This document shows, one piece after another, positions 1 through 12,000 of a stretch of 64,000 nucleotides of DNA. The notes under the pieces are model-generated. The model did no database searches. It saw only the letters and a list, made by a program, of their open reading frames with translations, and had not been told where the DNA came from. The position numbers and the translations under genes are program-made. Origin of the DNA: Dicaeum eximium. Its lineage: Eukaryota; Chordata; Aves; Passeriformes; Dicaeidae. Every line of letters starts with the position of its first letter. The stretch's first letter is position 1. The DNA lies in NCBI GenBank assembly GCA_013396995.1, contig VWZP01001410.1, positions 124,001 to 188,000 of the forward strand, in the 5' to 3' direction.

Positions 1-439
1 TAGCCTGCTGGTCACACACTTGAGATTTATTTTCTGGGCCAGGATTTCTCTGTTGATCTTGGAAACCCAACCTTTTGTCTGTAGAGACACAAACAGTCAA
101 GAGCTGCTTTTTCCTCTGATCCATCACTGCTTTCTCAGCAGGTAGGCTGTGCCATCTGCTCCTAGAAATAGGAAAGAGGATTAAGGTCCAGCTAGTCATC
201 ATCCCAAATATATTAAAAAGGGGGACATGCAATTGCTGTCTTGGGCAATTGAATCACAAATCTTAGCATATGTCAAAATTAACAGGTTTAGATGCTTTGC
301 TTGCAGTGCTTTTGAATAAGACATTAGGGATCCTCTTACACATAGCAGTGCATGTGGTGGTATTTTCCACACCACTATACCTGTGCATGGAGCCTTTTGT
401 GCTGCAGCAGACTTTATTTTATGTGTCTATTTATTTCAG
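1..439 (+). other. CARMIL1 intron, 3' part
   Basis: AT-rich sequence ending in the pyrimidine-rich acceptor of exon a. One exon-like block at 85-141 (acceptor ctgtag, donor GTAGGC, 57 bases open in phase 0) is present, but its phase does not match the acceptor at 440. I see no repeat family here. Confidence 0.55.
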
Positions 440-673
440 TGCCTAAACAACAGCAGACCCTTCCAGAGAGTCGGTTTGCATTGAATAAAGGCGACTCCAT
501 CTCAGCATCATCAGAAAAAAATTCAAAAGCTGAACCAAAGGCAGAAGCTGGTGCAAAGACAAGAAGTTCTTCCAATACACCAACTAGTCCAAAGCCCCCA
601 CTGCAGTCAACAAAGCCCAGCCTGGCAGGACGACCCACAGTGCCACAGAAACCACGCTCTGCCTCTCGTACTG
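440..673 (+). CDS. CARMIL1: CARMIL1 tail exon a
   Basis: The exon follows the acceptor ttatttcag and ends at a GTGAGC donor. It enters in phase 1 (the first two bases complete a codon) and leaves in phase 1. It encodes a Ser/Thr/Lys/Pro-rich segment that includes SSNTPTSPKPPLQSTKP and GRPTVPQKPRSAS, typical of a proline-rich disordered tail. Confidence 0.82.
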
Positions 674-3600
674 GTGAGCAGCTCTTCTGGGCAGTTGTGA
701 TCCTCAGCTCTGGGTGCTGTTCATGTGGGCTGTGGAGGAGATGCCCATTGCCACATCCTGAACAGAAGTTAAATGGAGAGGGACAGGTTCTTCATTGCCT
801 TTCTCTTGACTCACATCCTTGTTTTCCATCTCCTTTTGCTCTAATTCAAATAAACTTATTAAAGTGGTTTAATCTGTGATCCTCAGCAGTAAAGTGTGAG
901 AAGCAGTAGTGGCAGTGGCAGAGCTGTTTTGAGTTAGCCTGCTTTCACAGAAGAGGTGAGCACGGAAAGCTACTTCAGCATCAAAGCCCTAGAGTAGTAG
1001 CACTGACAAAAATAAATGTGTTTTCTCTAAACACCTGGCTCTATATACTAAAGTCCTTGGGGTTTTGTGGCTGGCTGCTCTTAGCCCCTCAAGCAAGTGC
1101 CTGTTATTCTTAATAACTTGCACAAACCAGCTGTCTCTTATTTTTTCTTTGTTTAGCCTTTATTAATTTCCTTATTGCTTTTGACTGAAAATAATTGTAA
1201 CTGTGCTTTTATAACCCTGCAAGTCTGCCTCCTGCCCAGATATTATCTTAAGGTTTCCAGTAGTGGGAAATGTTTCAGCAGATCTCCCATGCATTTGCCT
1301 GTCTGCTGTTTAATAGGCCAGTATCACAACCTCCTCTTCCCAAAGTACAGCCACTGCAATTGAGGGGAATTAAAAGCCAGTTACAGACTTCTCAAGTATC
1401 TACAGCAAATACAGCTCATTAACTGCCAGGGAGTGAAAAATATGAGCATGGCCATCTGTAAGAGCTTGCAGCCCTCTTGACTTTTCCCATAATCACTGTT
1501 GACCTTAGAATGACGTAATTTCTGATAAGGATGAGGAGTCAAAGGGATGTTACAGCCTCCTCCCTGCCCTTGATGTGAAACCTGAGCATTCCTTAGTTTC
1601 TGTGCTCCAGTGGGCAGAATGTTGTTCACATACAAAATCACCTTCAGATTTTAGGTGGATTAACATTTATTTTATTGACCATTTTAGAAATGGTCATCGA
1701 AGTGAGGGATGTTGGGTAAGGTGCTCATGAAGATGAATGCAACAGGGAAAGCATGGATTATTTAGTGGTGCTTAATCTGTAAAATAGGCAGTCAGAAAGA
1801 CCTAAGCCATCTTTTTCTGCCAGCTCCTATTTCTGCAGAGAGAGCATACTGTGGATTTAACACAAGGGAGTAATTAATACTTACCCATAATAAGCAAGCT
1901 CTTTGGTTGATAGTAAAAGCAACACAGCTCTGATGCAGTATAACTTCCGTCCTAGTACTTGTAGTAACCCACTGTCTAAGGATGCCCAGGCAACATGATG
2001 AAGAAAATCAAGCAGACATCCTTTCTGTGTTCTTTCTCTCACTGTTGTTTCCAGCAGTGTGGCCACACAAATAGTAGTAGATTTTTTTCTAAGTAATCTG
2101 GGTGCAAAGGAACACAGCTCGGATGTCACAAATTGTCAAAGACTGAAAGTCTATATCTAGTTGTGTTTGCCAATCACCGTGCTCCTCCTTGTGTTGATAT
2201 TGAGCTTTCCCAAGCAAATGGCCTCACAGGCGTATCAAATGCATGGAGAAGGTCCAAGAATTGTTGTATCTGTTCTTACCAAATTGGATTTGGGAGGCTC
2301 ATCGCTTTCCTGTGCTGAAAGTGAAACCGTTGACTCTGTGGTGCCTTCTTAGCAGAGATAAATTTTGATTGATTTCTAGTATGCAACTGAATTAACTCTT
2401 GTTACAAATAGGCAATACAGATGATACTCTGAGTTCCTTTTGTTCTTCTATCAATGCTAGCATATCTTCCTAGATCCTCTGTTATGTACACATGCCACTG
2501 TTTACTTCTTGAAAAGCAAACTTAAAAGCAGTTTAAGTAATCCACTGTGGCTGTACTTCCCTACTATCCAGATGAGGCCTGTGTAGTGTAAGACTGAAAA
2601 GTCCTTCTGTTAAGGACTGTTAAGATGGTAGTCAGCTTGCCTTACATAATCCATATCCAGCCTTTTAGGGAAAAACTATATCCAGATTGTTTTAAACTAT
2701 GGATCTGAGTTAAAGTTTCAGATTTTCTCACAGTCCAAAAGATGGAAGTACTTTTTCTTTTTATCAAGTCTTTACGTATGCCCTTGTGTTATGCTTTGGA
2801 AGTTATTCATGGAAGTACAGAGTTCTGTAACGCTTTTTATGTAATTTGTTTCCCTGGTTCACTTTTAGACCTTATAATTGTGAAACAGGACATCTAAATT
2901 GATCAGTTCATTATGTTTCAGGACAACAAAAATATAACTAGAACAACTATTTCCAGAAATCCATGCAATTTTTTTTTCAGCTGTTCCTTACAAATGGCTA
3001 CTTATGTCTTGCAGGTAAATCACATGGTCACATCAGATTTCTACTTGCAGTACAATAGCAGCATATATGAAAAATGCTGAAATTGAGATCTTCTCTTTGA
3101 CTGGACTGAGGTCCATACCATTTGTTCTCTTGTCGTAATGTAAATTCCTGAATCCTTCTTTTTCTGACACAGGTTCTGGCTGTTTCTTGTTTGTATACCG
3201 TGTTGAGGTTTGGCCCATTATAAACACTACTGTTTCTGTGAGCTTCAGCATAGATATAATTTTTCTTTCTCACCTTTTTGTTTGTGGTACTCCACAGAGG
3301 ATGCTCCAGAATCTCCCTCTGGCCCCAGTTCCCCAAAAGTTGCCCTGCTTCCACCGGTGCTGAAAAAAGTTCCTTCTGATAAAGAAAAGGATGGTCAGAG
3401 CAGCCCCTCAGTCAGATCATTTTCTCAAGAAGGTAGGAGTATTTGTGTAACCTGGTGCCTTCTAGTGAAATTTGATGTGTCAATGTCTCCTGATTTGTTT
3501 TCACTTGGAAAGGAAGAGGGTTATGCATTTGAAGGTGGAAAAAGCAAGGAAAATGTATCTGGTCACCTATTCAGCATCTCATCCACCCACCTTCCTTTGA

Positions 3601-6600
3601 TCAAATCAAATAAACAGTTAATCCCCTGGGTATTAATAATATAACTGAGCAATTAAGAGATTCATGTCTTGTGTACATTTATGTTTGGTTTGCTCTGAGC
3701 TAAGATGCTGGTTGATATTGGTCACACCATAATGTGAGATGCAGCTCTGTGGTTCAGCACATTTCCAGGGGAGCAGCCATAACTTTGTTCCTTGCAGCCA
3801 GCCCACTGCTCTCTTTGTTTTCCTTTCTGTGAGGTCTCTGCATGTGACTGAGTTCACCTCCCCATCCTTGGGCAATTAGTCTCTGTGTGCCAGGGCAAGG
3901 CTTGGTACCTGTTAACCTTTATACACAACAGTAGGCTGCTCTCTTCTCTTTGCCGATTTTCATGTGTGCACTGGATTTCTACTTTTGCTGATGCATTTTC
4001 ATGCCCTAAGGTGACTCTTAGAAGAGCTAAAGCTTCCTCTAATAGCATAGGATATGTGGAGTAGTCACAGGAATGTTGATCACCATGGTGTTAGCTGGCA
4101 CAAGTGATGATGTTTGAAATCTGTGGGGGTGAGATATCTTCCTTCCTGGGTCTCTCCTCAAGAATGACATCTAAGGTGATTCCCATCACTTAAGTTGTGA
4201 AACAAAGGTGTGCCCTTTCACACTCTGACAGCAGATTTTCACAGCATAGAATGGGAATAAAAACGAGTTGAGGCAGCTACGTAATTCTGGGTTGTGAAGA
4301 CTGAGAAGTTCTGCTGCCAACAGAGCCCACTGTCATCATTCAGATGACATGATGATCATTCATGTTGCCAAAAGCAACAGGAGTCAGGCACTGTGTTTTC
4401 TTAGTCCTTGCTCCCTTAAACCTCTCCAGTCAAATTAGCTAAACACAGAATTTTCTATTTGGCTCTACATGGCACTGTACATATTTTATAGTTTAGACTT
4501 GCCAGCTCCTTAAGGAGCTGCTGGGCTTTGCATAAAGTTGTTTGGGAAAGAGTAAATTCTGTTTATTTTATTTTTATTTCTTTTCATGTTTTCTTTTTTT
4601 TCGTTACTGTCATACTTCCTCACTTAGCCATTCCTCTGTCCTTGCTTTCTGCCTTTCCTCAGATTAGCATGTTCAATTTATTTCTGCAACTGGTAAATCG
4701 CTGCAAATCTGTCCATGTTAATAACAAAATCATATATCCTGTAAAATAAAGCTACAAATTAGATGATACTTGATTCCAAAATTGCTTTATGTTGATGATT
4801 TTACCTGTACTTCATGGGACAATCTGAAAATACACCTCTTTGCACTGTGAGGCTGTGAGATCGGGCTGCAGTTACCAACACCCCAAGATATCTGGACTAC
4901 ATTTAAACAAGCAACCGGTATATTTATTACTGCTCTCGGAATAATTGATTAAATGGGTTGGATAAGTGAAACTTTTCATATTACCTTCTGTATGTGGGCC
5001 TACAGAACAGCTTAAAAGTATAAATGAATCCTTTTCCTTGCTAGAGCAAACAGGAGATTGTCAAAAAAGAGATGCAGCTCTTGACTGTGCCAAGCCATCT
5101 GGCAGCGTGAAAACCACTCCAGGGCAGTATTCTACCAGTGCAGAAGAGGAAGCTAATGTGCTTGGGCAGAGGATGGCACAGCCAACTTCTGGTTAGAAGT
5201 TTTCATTTTTCATCAAGGTGGTGCTTGATAACTGGCACTAACAACTGTTAACAAATGGTAAAAGCAAAGAAGCCACAGAAGGGTGTGGGCTTATCATTTG
5301 TCATTATGAGAAAGGAAAAATCTCATGAGACTCTAGTCACATTTCCACCCTCATGGGATTTACATGGCATGAAAAAATTCGCAGATAAAACATATTGTGT
5401 GCATTTTTCCTTTGTGTCAACTCCAGTGACCAGTCCCATCTACCACACGCAGCCCCTCTGCAGAAGAGCACTCACTACAGTCTGTGACTGCTCAGTGCAG
5501 CAGCACTGGCATGCTGCAGGTAGGCTGGCTGCTGCTTACTGTGCTTGCACACCTGTCATTTCTAAGATCATATACTTCAGTGTTTCAAAAAAACATTTCA
5601 GCTTGAATATTGTTAGTGCCAGTTTCAATGCATCACTCACAAAACCATTTGAGAACTGGGTGAATCAGATTATTTATTGTTACTTTGATTTTCAGTTGCA
5701 AAAGCAAACAAAAATACCACCTAAAGAACCCAAGCCCAGCCCTGTTAGTCGAAGGAGCAGCTTTGACTCACAGTGAGCTCATTCAGTAGGCTATAAAAAT
5801 GTTATTTTCTTTATGTGCTTATAAAATAGAAAAGCCCCTGTTCTCAAATGGGACATGTTTACATGTTTCTCTTACCTCTTAAATGGTTGGTTTAAACTGT
5901 TGTTCAAAATTACTTTTTTTCTAAAGTATGTTAATTGTGTATTTGAACATCTTATGCAATTCCATTTACCCACAGTTTTTCTGTTTATTAAGACATCACA
6001 TATTCCTTCCTCAGCCAAAATGTATCCTTTTTGTATTGTAGAATCAAACTTAGTCCATCCAAACTGGGCATCTCCCCTCCCTATCATAATGAAATTATTA
6101 TATTTTAGTTCACTCTGAGATACCTCTCTGACAAAGTAAGTTTTGCAGGCTGAGATCCTGCCATAGACCGCTGCAGGTCACTTGTGTACGGTTTCATTGA
6201 GGCAAGGGTAAGCTCTTCTGGCAGAAGGCTGCTTGCACTATATGGACTTAAATGCCTGATACATCTTTCAGTCATTTATGAGCCAAACTAATTGCTTATA
6301 TTTATCATATTCATAAACTAAAATGGCTGCTGCAGGATGTGTTTTGGGTTTTGTCTGAAGAGTCAATGAAGGCCAGACAAAGGCCAGGTAATTATTTGGA
6401 GGTACCGGTGTCAAGGAATGACTCAAAAAATGTCCATGCTTTGAAAAGCAGTGGTGTTTTGGAAGGTAGAAATGCCTGAATAGTTCTTACAGGATAATCC
6501 TTTCAAATTCTATAAAAAGGCTTTAAAAACCTTTTTCAAAATCCCTTCCTGTTTCCCAACTTGTAATGCCAGGATAAGAATGCAGTGAGTGTGTAGCTGC

Positions 6601-8158
6601 TGGCCCTTATTTCCTTACATATTTGGGCTAGCACAAATGAGAAAACGGGTATTTTGCACTCAGGGGAAGTATTTGGCTGCTTCTCTGTATTTTCCACATT
6701 CCTGGCAATCCATAACACAGCCTGCCACACTTAGAAATGGCCACAGAGATGGCCAGTGGCAGGCTGCTGCTGTGGCTGGAGCTGCATGCTGGTGACAGGG
6801 CAGGCTGTCCCTGCAGTGGTGACGCTACAGGTGAGTGGTACATGGGGAAGGAGAGGTGGTGCTGCATGGCCACAGCAGCTCCTGGTGCCTTGTCAAGAGA
6901 GGTATTCACAAAAGTGGTCAGGAACAAGGATCAGTGTGAACCAAAGCCGACCATCCCTACCCAAAATGGTGGAGCAAAGAAGGTCTTGTAATGGCAACAT
7001 TTAATTTGGTGGGAGTGATGTGAGGTGACTTGCAGCAAGGTCACATTTAAGGGCCACTGTGTATTTCAAGTTTCACTTCACGTGCAGAAGAGATTTGTAA
7101 TGCTATCAGTCCTTGGATAAGGTCACTCTGGTTGATGTATATAACCATCTTGTTACAATAGCAGTTGTAGGCCACTGATTAGATCAGGAATCTCAACAAG
7201 GACTTACAACTTTCTTTTCCAATTTATTTTGAAGCTTATAGGTTTGGAGAAAGCCCTGACTTTATGGAGATTTCAAAGTGCTGGGTGGACAAAGTGGATA
7301 CTTTTTGCATTTAGATGGTGGGAAGTGGATATGGCCTCCTGCTTTCCCCATTGCTGGGCACAGCAAGGTGCAGAGCCCATCATCTCATCTGGAAGAGACG
7401 ATGGTCGGGTTCAGAGCCATGGGTGTCCTTCCTATCAAGGGACAGGGAGGACATTGGGACCTGGCAGTGTAGTGGGGCAGGGAGAAGCAGTTTGGGTAAC
7501 TTGGATGCTGAGGTGAATGTCTGTCCTGATCAAAGCTGCTGAGTCAAAAAGGAGAACACAGATGTGTCCTGCTAGGGAGACAGGCCTGCCTGAGATGTGC
7601 ATCACTGGTCTGAGGGGTACCCAGCAGGCACATCCACCTGAGCAGTCATGAGTGCACTGTCTGAGATCCATCCCAGCTGTCAAAAAGAATCCTGTTCTGG
7701 TTTGGAAGTGGTGTGGTGAGAAGAAAATCTCCAGGTCATTTCTAACTGTAATGTTTATCCATGTCACAGTGAAATACTAAGTGTCATGTTTCAAGTTGTC
7801 TGCTTGCCAACCAACAGTGGAATAAAGCTTACTCAAACTCTCTCTTCTCACCTTTTTCTGGCTTGAAGAATTAATGGACCTATGCTACTCCTACTAGTGC
7901 AAATTAATTCAGTGGGATCAGGAGCAGCTGCTATGTGCATTAATGACTTTTTTTATTGTTATTTTTTCCTGTTCCTTTCTCTCCTGCAATCATTAGTAAG
8001 TCCTGTTTCTGTTTTATGCAGCTGCAAAAAGAAGCCCTGGGCAGCAGCCTCATGAGTTCCAGGAACTGAAGCAGAGGTCCTTAAGTAAAGATGGCCATCA
8101 GGGAAGCAAGTCCAGTGACTCTGGCGAAGAAGCAGATAAAGATTTTATTTTTATTTAG
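440..8158 (+). CDS. CARMIL1: CARMIL1 (LRRC16A), 3' part: C-terminal tail, six spliced exons
   Basis: This is the 3' end of a multi-exon gene whose 5' part lies upstream of the window. My spliced model is 440-673, 3298-3432, 5006-5191, 5434-5519, 5696-5772 and 8032-8158; all phases agree, and it gives about 280 residues ending in ADKDFIFI and a stop. The peptide is rich in Ser, Pro, Lys and Gln and has no folded domain, as expected for the disordered tail of CARMIL proteins. These are large actin regulators: a PH-like domain and leucine-rich repeats, then a capping-protein interaction motif and a proline-rich tail, which bind and inhibit capping protein at the leading edge. None of the folded domains or the capping-protein motif is in this window. 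The name rests on the tail's character and on adjacency to SCGN, which matches human 6p22. The tail alone could fit another proline-rich protein, so the symbol is likely rather than certain. Confidence 0.78.
674..3297 (+). other. CARMIL1 intron between exons a and b
   Basis: A 2.6 kb intron with GTGAGC donor and CAG acceptor. The sequence is AT-rich with only short chance open frames on either strand. I see no recognisable repeat or further exon. Confidence 0.65.
3298..3432 (+). CDS. CARMIL1: CARMIL1 tail exon b
   Basis: The exon follows a long pyrimidine tract and the acceptor tccacag, and ends at a GTAGGA donor. It is phase 1 in and phase 1 out, joining exon a in frame through a GAG codon. 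It encodes a Pro/Ser/Lys-rich stretch (EDAPESPSGPSSPK, then LLPPVLKKVPSDKEKDG). Confidence 0.85.
3433..5005 (+). other. CARMIL1 intron between exons b and c
   Basis: A 1.6 kb intron with a GTAGGA donor and a CAG acceptor. It contains short chance open frames and pyrimidine-rich stretches near 4560-4640. Nothing else is recognisable. Confidence 0.6.
5006..5191 (+). CDS. CARMIL1: CARMIL1 tail exon c
   Basis: The exon lies between the acceptor ggcctacag and a weak GTTAGA donor, phase 1 on both sides. It encodes a polar, acidic segment (EQLKSINESFSLLEQTGD, later STSAEEEANVLGQR). The pyrimidine tract is poor and the donor is non-consensus at +3 to +6, so this exon may be alternatively used. Skipping it would keep the frame because both borders are phase 1. 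Confidence 0.72.
5434..5519 (+). CDS. CARMIL1: CARMIL1 tail exon d (acceptor choice inferred)
   Basis: Two AG acceptors lie 7 bases apart, with exon starts at 5427 or 5434. Starting at 5434 gives phase 1 in, phase 0 out at a GTAGGC donor, and a Ser/Thr-rich peptide (VPSTTRSPSAEEHSLQS) that joins exon e in frame. Starting at 5427 gives a Cys/His-rich peptide unlike the rest of the tail, and exon e is then read into an early stop. I therefore chose 5434. Confidence 0.65.
5696..5772 (+). CDS. CARMIL1: CARMIL1 tail exon e
   Basis: The acceptor gattttcag precedes a clear protein-like frame with IPPKEPKPSPVSRRSSFDS. A GTGAGC donor ends it in phase 2. Read through, the frame meets TGA at 5774-5776, so an unspliced transcript would end here with a short alternative tail. 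The RRSSFDS segment looks like a basophilic kinase or 14-3-3 type site, which is inferred from the motif only. Confidence 0.72.
5773..8031 (+). other. CARMIL1 last intron
   Basis: A 2.3 kb intron. Around 6730-6900 and 7320-7700 the sequence is more GC-rich, giving overlapping open frames in several registers that share no family signature, so I treat them as chance. No CR1 tail is evident. Confidence 0.55.
8032..8158 (+). CDS. CARMIL1: CARMIL1 last coding exon
   Basis: The final frame encodes SPGQQPHEFQELKQRS, then SSDSGEEADKDFIFI and TAG at 8156-8158. Two AG acceptors are possible. The second (exon from 8032) fits the phase 2 donor of exon e. The first (exon from 8022) fits the phase 1 donors of exons a to c and adds three codons. 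Both enter the same final frame. The acidic end with a hydrophobic last tripeptide is a plausible conserved C-terminus. Confidence 0.8.
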
Positions 8159-8618
8159 TAATCAGTACAAGTGCTTTGTAGCGCAAGAGCTTTTTGTAAC
8201 AATTGGGGTTCAGCAATCAACAGCCCTTTTAGTCAGCTGCTCTTTCACCACAGATACATTTCCACACAGAAAACCTGATCTTCCAATTGTGATTTACGGT
8301 ACACCTGGCATTAATTCGGTCCTTAATTTCTGGTCTGTACAGTGCAAGGCATTCCTTTCCATGCCTTTGCCTAAAGCCAGCTATTCTTTCATGTATTCTA
8401 CCTGAATTTCTCTGAAGCAGCTACAAAGAGTGCCCTGCATTAGGGCATTTAGAAAGCAAAGCAAATTAACTGGACACTGTCTCACACTAATACACTGTAC
8501 AGCAGGTAATGTGTTGTACTGCTGAATGTAAATGTGTCAGATCTGCACGTGACTTACCTATAAATATATTCTTGCGGTATGCAATTGCACATTGTAATTA
8601 TATTAAAAGAGCACACTA

Positions 8619-8624
8619 ATAAAA
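8619..8624 (+). promoter_or_regulatory. Proximal poly(A) signal of CARMIL1
   Basis: A consensus AATAAA lies about 460 bases after the stop codon. It could give a short 3' UTR form. Confidence 0.5.
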
Positions 8625-9049
8625 TAATTTGTATAGATTATATATATTAAATGCTTGGTTATGGTTTTTACATTCTCCCATAGGGAGCTTCTTTCTTCCA
8701 GTTCTCCTACTGTACATAAAGCTCCAATGCTTACATTTGTGTACCGTCAGAAAGCACAACAGAGAAGGATTTGGATTACGTATAACCATGGTATGCTTCC
8801 ACATTCGTATATTAATGTATATAGTTGATTGGAATGAGGGCAATTGAAATTTTATTAATATTGGTGTTTTCTGGAGGCCTTCCTTGGTTCTGTCTGCATA
8901 TTAGCTTCCTTTCAATGTGTAATTCTATGAGAAACATAGTTTGACATCTGTAAAAACATTTCAGCTTTTGAGGGAGGGGATGCAAAATTTCACGGCTACC
9001 CACTTACATTACAGGTTGAAGGGATTTTATTCATATGTATATTTGTAAC

Positions 9050-9055
9050 AATAAA
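9050..9055 (+). promoter_or_regulatory. Distal poly(A) signal of CARMIL1
   Basis: A consensus AATAAA followed by a T/GT-rich stretch within 30-70 bases. This is the best candidate for the gene's end. Confidence 0.6.
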
Positions 9056-9075
9056 AAAATGATTTTACAACTGAA

Positions 9076-12000
9076 ATACTAGTCTTTGTTTTTACAGCAC
9101 TGTTTGTGGTCTGATGGTCTCTCATCTTTGAATGCTGGCACTGGGTCAGGTAGGCAAAGGGTGCAGTTAAGACAAAACCTGTAAAATTTTTCTGCTTCTA
9201 GTAAAGCGCCTGCTCCAGCTGAAAGGGACACATACACATCATAAAACTGCTGAAGGAAGTTTTTACGATTAGTCTTTACTATTGTTCTCCCTTGGAATCT
9301 TCAGCAAAGTAACCTTTGTGTGAGCCAGAAACACCTGCTATCTAAATTCTCAATTTTGGTCCAATAGGACAGAATAAAATTGGTTTGGTAACTCTCTCCC
9401 AGGAGCAATTTCTCTGGCCCTTTTGTGGCTTCTTGACTAGTCAAAAGTGCTCACATACCTGCCTGTCTGATGACTTTCTGTCTGATCCCTGTGCACATGC
9501 CTGCTGTTGCCACTTCTCCTATTGCTCTATAAAGGGCTGCTAAGTCAAAACATCTGAGAAGCACCTGGTAGAGTTTTACATCTCAAAAGCCAGCTATAAG
9601 GTGGTGGGAAAGAGGTCCTGAAGGCTTGGGGGGGTTCCTTCTTGGGGTTTGCCCTGACTTGAAATTATGCATTTATCTAAAACTATTAAGAAAGGATCTT
9701 CGTATTCACATAAATACTTTAGATTTATTTGCCATCAGTGAGAAAAAAAGACAAATTGCAAAGAAAAACTTGAAATACCTGTATCATAAATAAAAATTAA
9801 TTTATTCATAAATAAATTGCAATTTTTATTCCTATAGGACATAGAAAAGACAACTGTCTGAGAAGCGTAAGTATGCAAGAAGAGTTGCTCTAATTATTGG
9901 TTTTGTGAATGTAAGAAAATTAACAGCAAGCATTGTGGTATTAAGACAAAAATTTAAAATAGTCTCTAACTTCCAGAGCAGTTAGTTGCTGAGGATTTCT
10001 TACTTGTGCTTGATGTTCTTCTCATCAGTCGTCTGGGATACTGTTCTGGTCCTGCTGTGAGAAGCCACAGCAGTAGAGTGTGCTCATCACACTGGTATCA
10101 GTGAACCAAAGAAAGGGATGTCTCAAATGCTGTAGGCAAAGCAGGTTTTTGTGCTGTTAAGAAGAAGAAAAGCTTCAGTGCTGTAACATTTGTTTGCTGG
10201 AGTATAAGGATTTCATTAGACATCAGGTTTTTTCCATATTAGTTATCGAAAGCCATTCCAGTCTTTATTCCAGCCATCAGTGTGGGCAGGCTGAGTGGTG
10301 GAGAAACAACTTTAAGGGAGTGCTAGTGAGAGTTCTTGAAGACCTGGGGTTTGGCTTTGTGTGTGTGTGACTTTGGGGGTGGGGAGGAGTGATGGTTTTA
10401 ATTTCTTTACTTTCTTTCTGCCTGGCACACACAGCACTATCAGCCTGACTGAAAAGAATTAATTTTGCATCCAGAGCACCCCTCTTGTACCTCTTCTGCA
10501 TTTAAGAAATAATGACTTTTATTTTCAGTATCTTGAGTTCATAGAGGCCATCGGTAAGTGCCAGGACCCTGAAACCTTCCCAAGCTTCAGCACAAGCAGA
10601 GGATAATCTCCAGAGGTAGGATTCAGGTACAACCCACCCAGTATTAGCATCCCTGGGCATGGGGAAAGCAGCACAGCTCTCATGAGTTTCAAACAGGAGC
10701 AGAGCCTTCTGCTATTTTCCCAAAAATTATTCTCAGTATCTTTTCTTGTTTGCAATAGGGGAGATAAATCATCTCCACATGAATCAATTAATAAGCACTA
10801 GTGGCAAGAGCTTGTGCTGGTGGCAGCTTTCAGCTAAGTGTGGTAGGTTGTACAGATTTGTGACTAATGGGCCACATTAAGTCCCAAATCATCTCAGCCT
10901 TGGCTGAGATGGCTGGCTCTGGCAGAGGGGGAAGATTTAGGATGATTGCAATTCCCATCTTAGGAAGCAGCTATTTACTGTTGTTACTGCACATCAGGGA
11001 ATACTTTAAAAAGCTCAAAATGTCAGATTTTAACCTCCTTTAGCAGGGAGTGGGAAGTAGGTCCTGCAGCTGTGGTACAGAGCTGTCTCTGTACAGAGTT
11101 CACACTGGCATGCAGCCACAGCCCTTCTTCAGCACCTCTCAGAGGGGGAGGTGCTCCCACTATCAGGGTACATCAGGGGTGAAATTCCTTGACAGCAAAA
11201 CCTGAAACGCAGATTTAGGAGCAGAAAAGAGCAGACCAGCTGCCTCCAGGAGAGCTTTTTGCCCCCTTTTCCTAAAGGTGGATCAGTGAGGTGCAGTTCT
11301 CTCACCTCTGGTTGCTCCTGCTGCATCAGGGAGATCCTGCAGGGCCAGGGGCTGCGAGTGTCCTGGGGGTGCAAACTCCCTCCGTGCCAAGCACCAAAGA
11401 GAAATCGCTGTGAAAGCAATGATGCTCATCAGCACCAAGAAGCTGAAGAGTGAAACCCTGCATTTTTGAGTAGAGAGGAAACAATCTGTGAGTCTCTGCA
11501 CAGAAGATTGTGTCGTTATGAGGGATCTGTTATTACAGGTATTTCACATATTACATATTACAATACACATTACAGTATTACACATTACAATGTTACAATA
11601 TTACACATTACAGTATCACATATTACTTTATTTCTTGTGCTGTATCCCACAGCAAACTGAAGAGGCTCCTGCAGATAGAGTCTCTTCCCAATTAGAAAGC
11701 TGCTCTACCTTTGACAGCCCTACATCAGCTGTCCTAGGGATTTATTACATACAGGTTCCAAGTGCCCATGTTTGGGAAGTCTGCATGGAAAAGCAGATAT
11801 GCTGCCATGGTCCCTCCCAGCTGTGGGCTGAGGGTTTTGCTCTGATGCCTCTGTGCTGATGCTGCTTTGGCAGTTTATGATGAGTTCTGCCAGCTGACCC
11901 CGAATCCAATCCTTCGGAGCCTGTTTTTTCTGCTTTTCCAGTAAGTTGACCTGAGGAGAAAAAAGCTGCATGGGAGAGTGTTTAATTAGATTGATACCAG

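Larger units (their letters stand above)
8159..9075 (+). other. CARMIL1: CARMIL1 3' UTR
   Basis: AT-rich sequence follows the stop codon, with AATAAA at 8619-8624 and at 9050-9055. After the second signal a T/GT-rich stretch (about 9078-9118) is a fitting downstream cleavage element. The exact cleavage points are inferred. Confidence 0.65.

Noticed and set aside
85..141. Possible extra CARMIL1 exon (57 bases, open in phase 0, acceptor ctgtag, donor GTAGGC)
   Set aside because: Its phase does not fit the acceptor at 440. It would fit only a weaker AG at 454, and I could not confirm the peptide as CARMIL.
10520..10556. Small exon-like block ttttcag ... GTAAGT between the genes
   Set aside because: Only about 25 bases long with no compatible neighbours; chance splice-site words.
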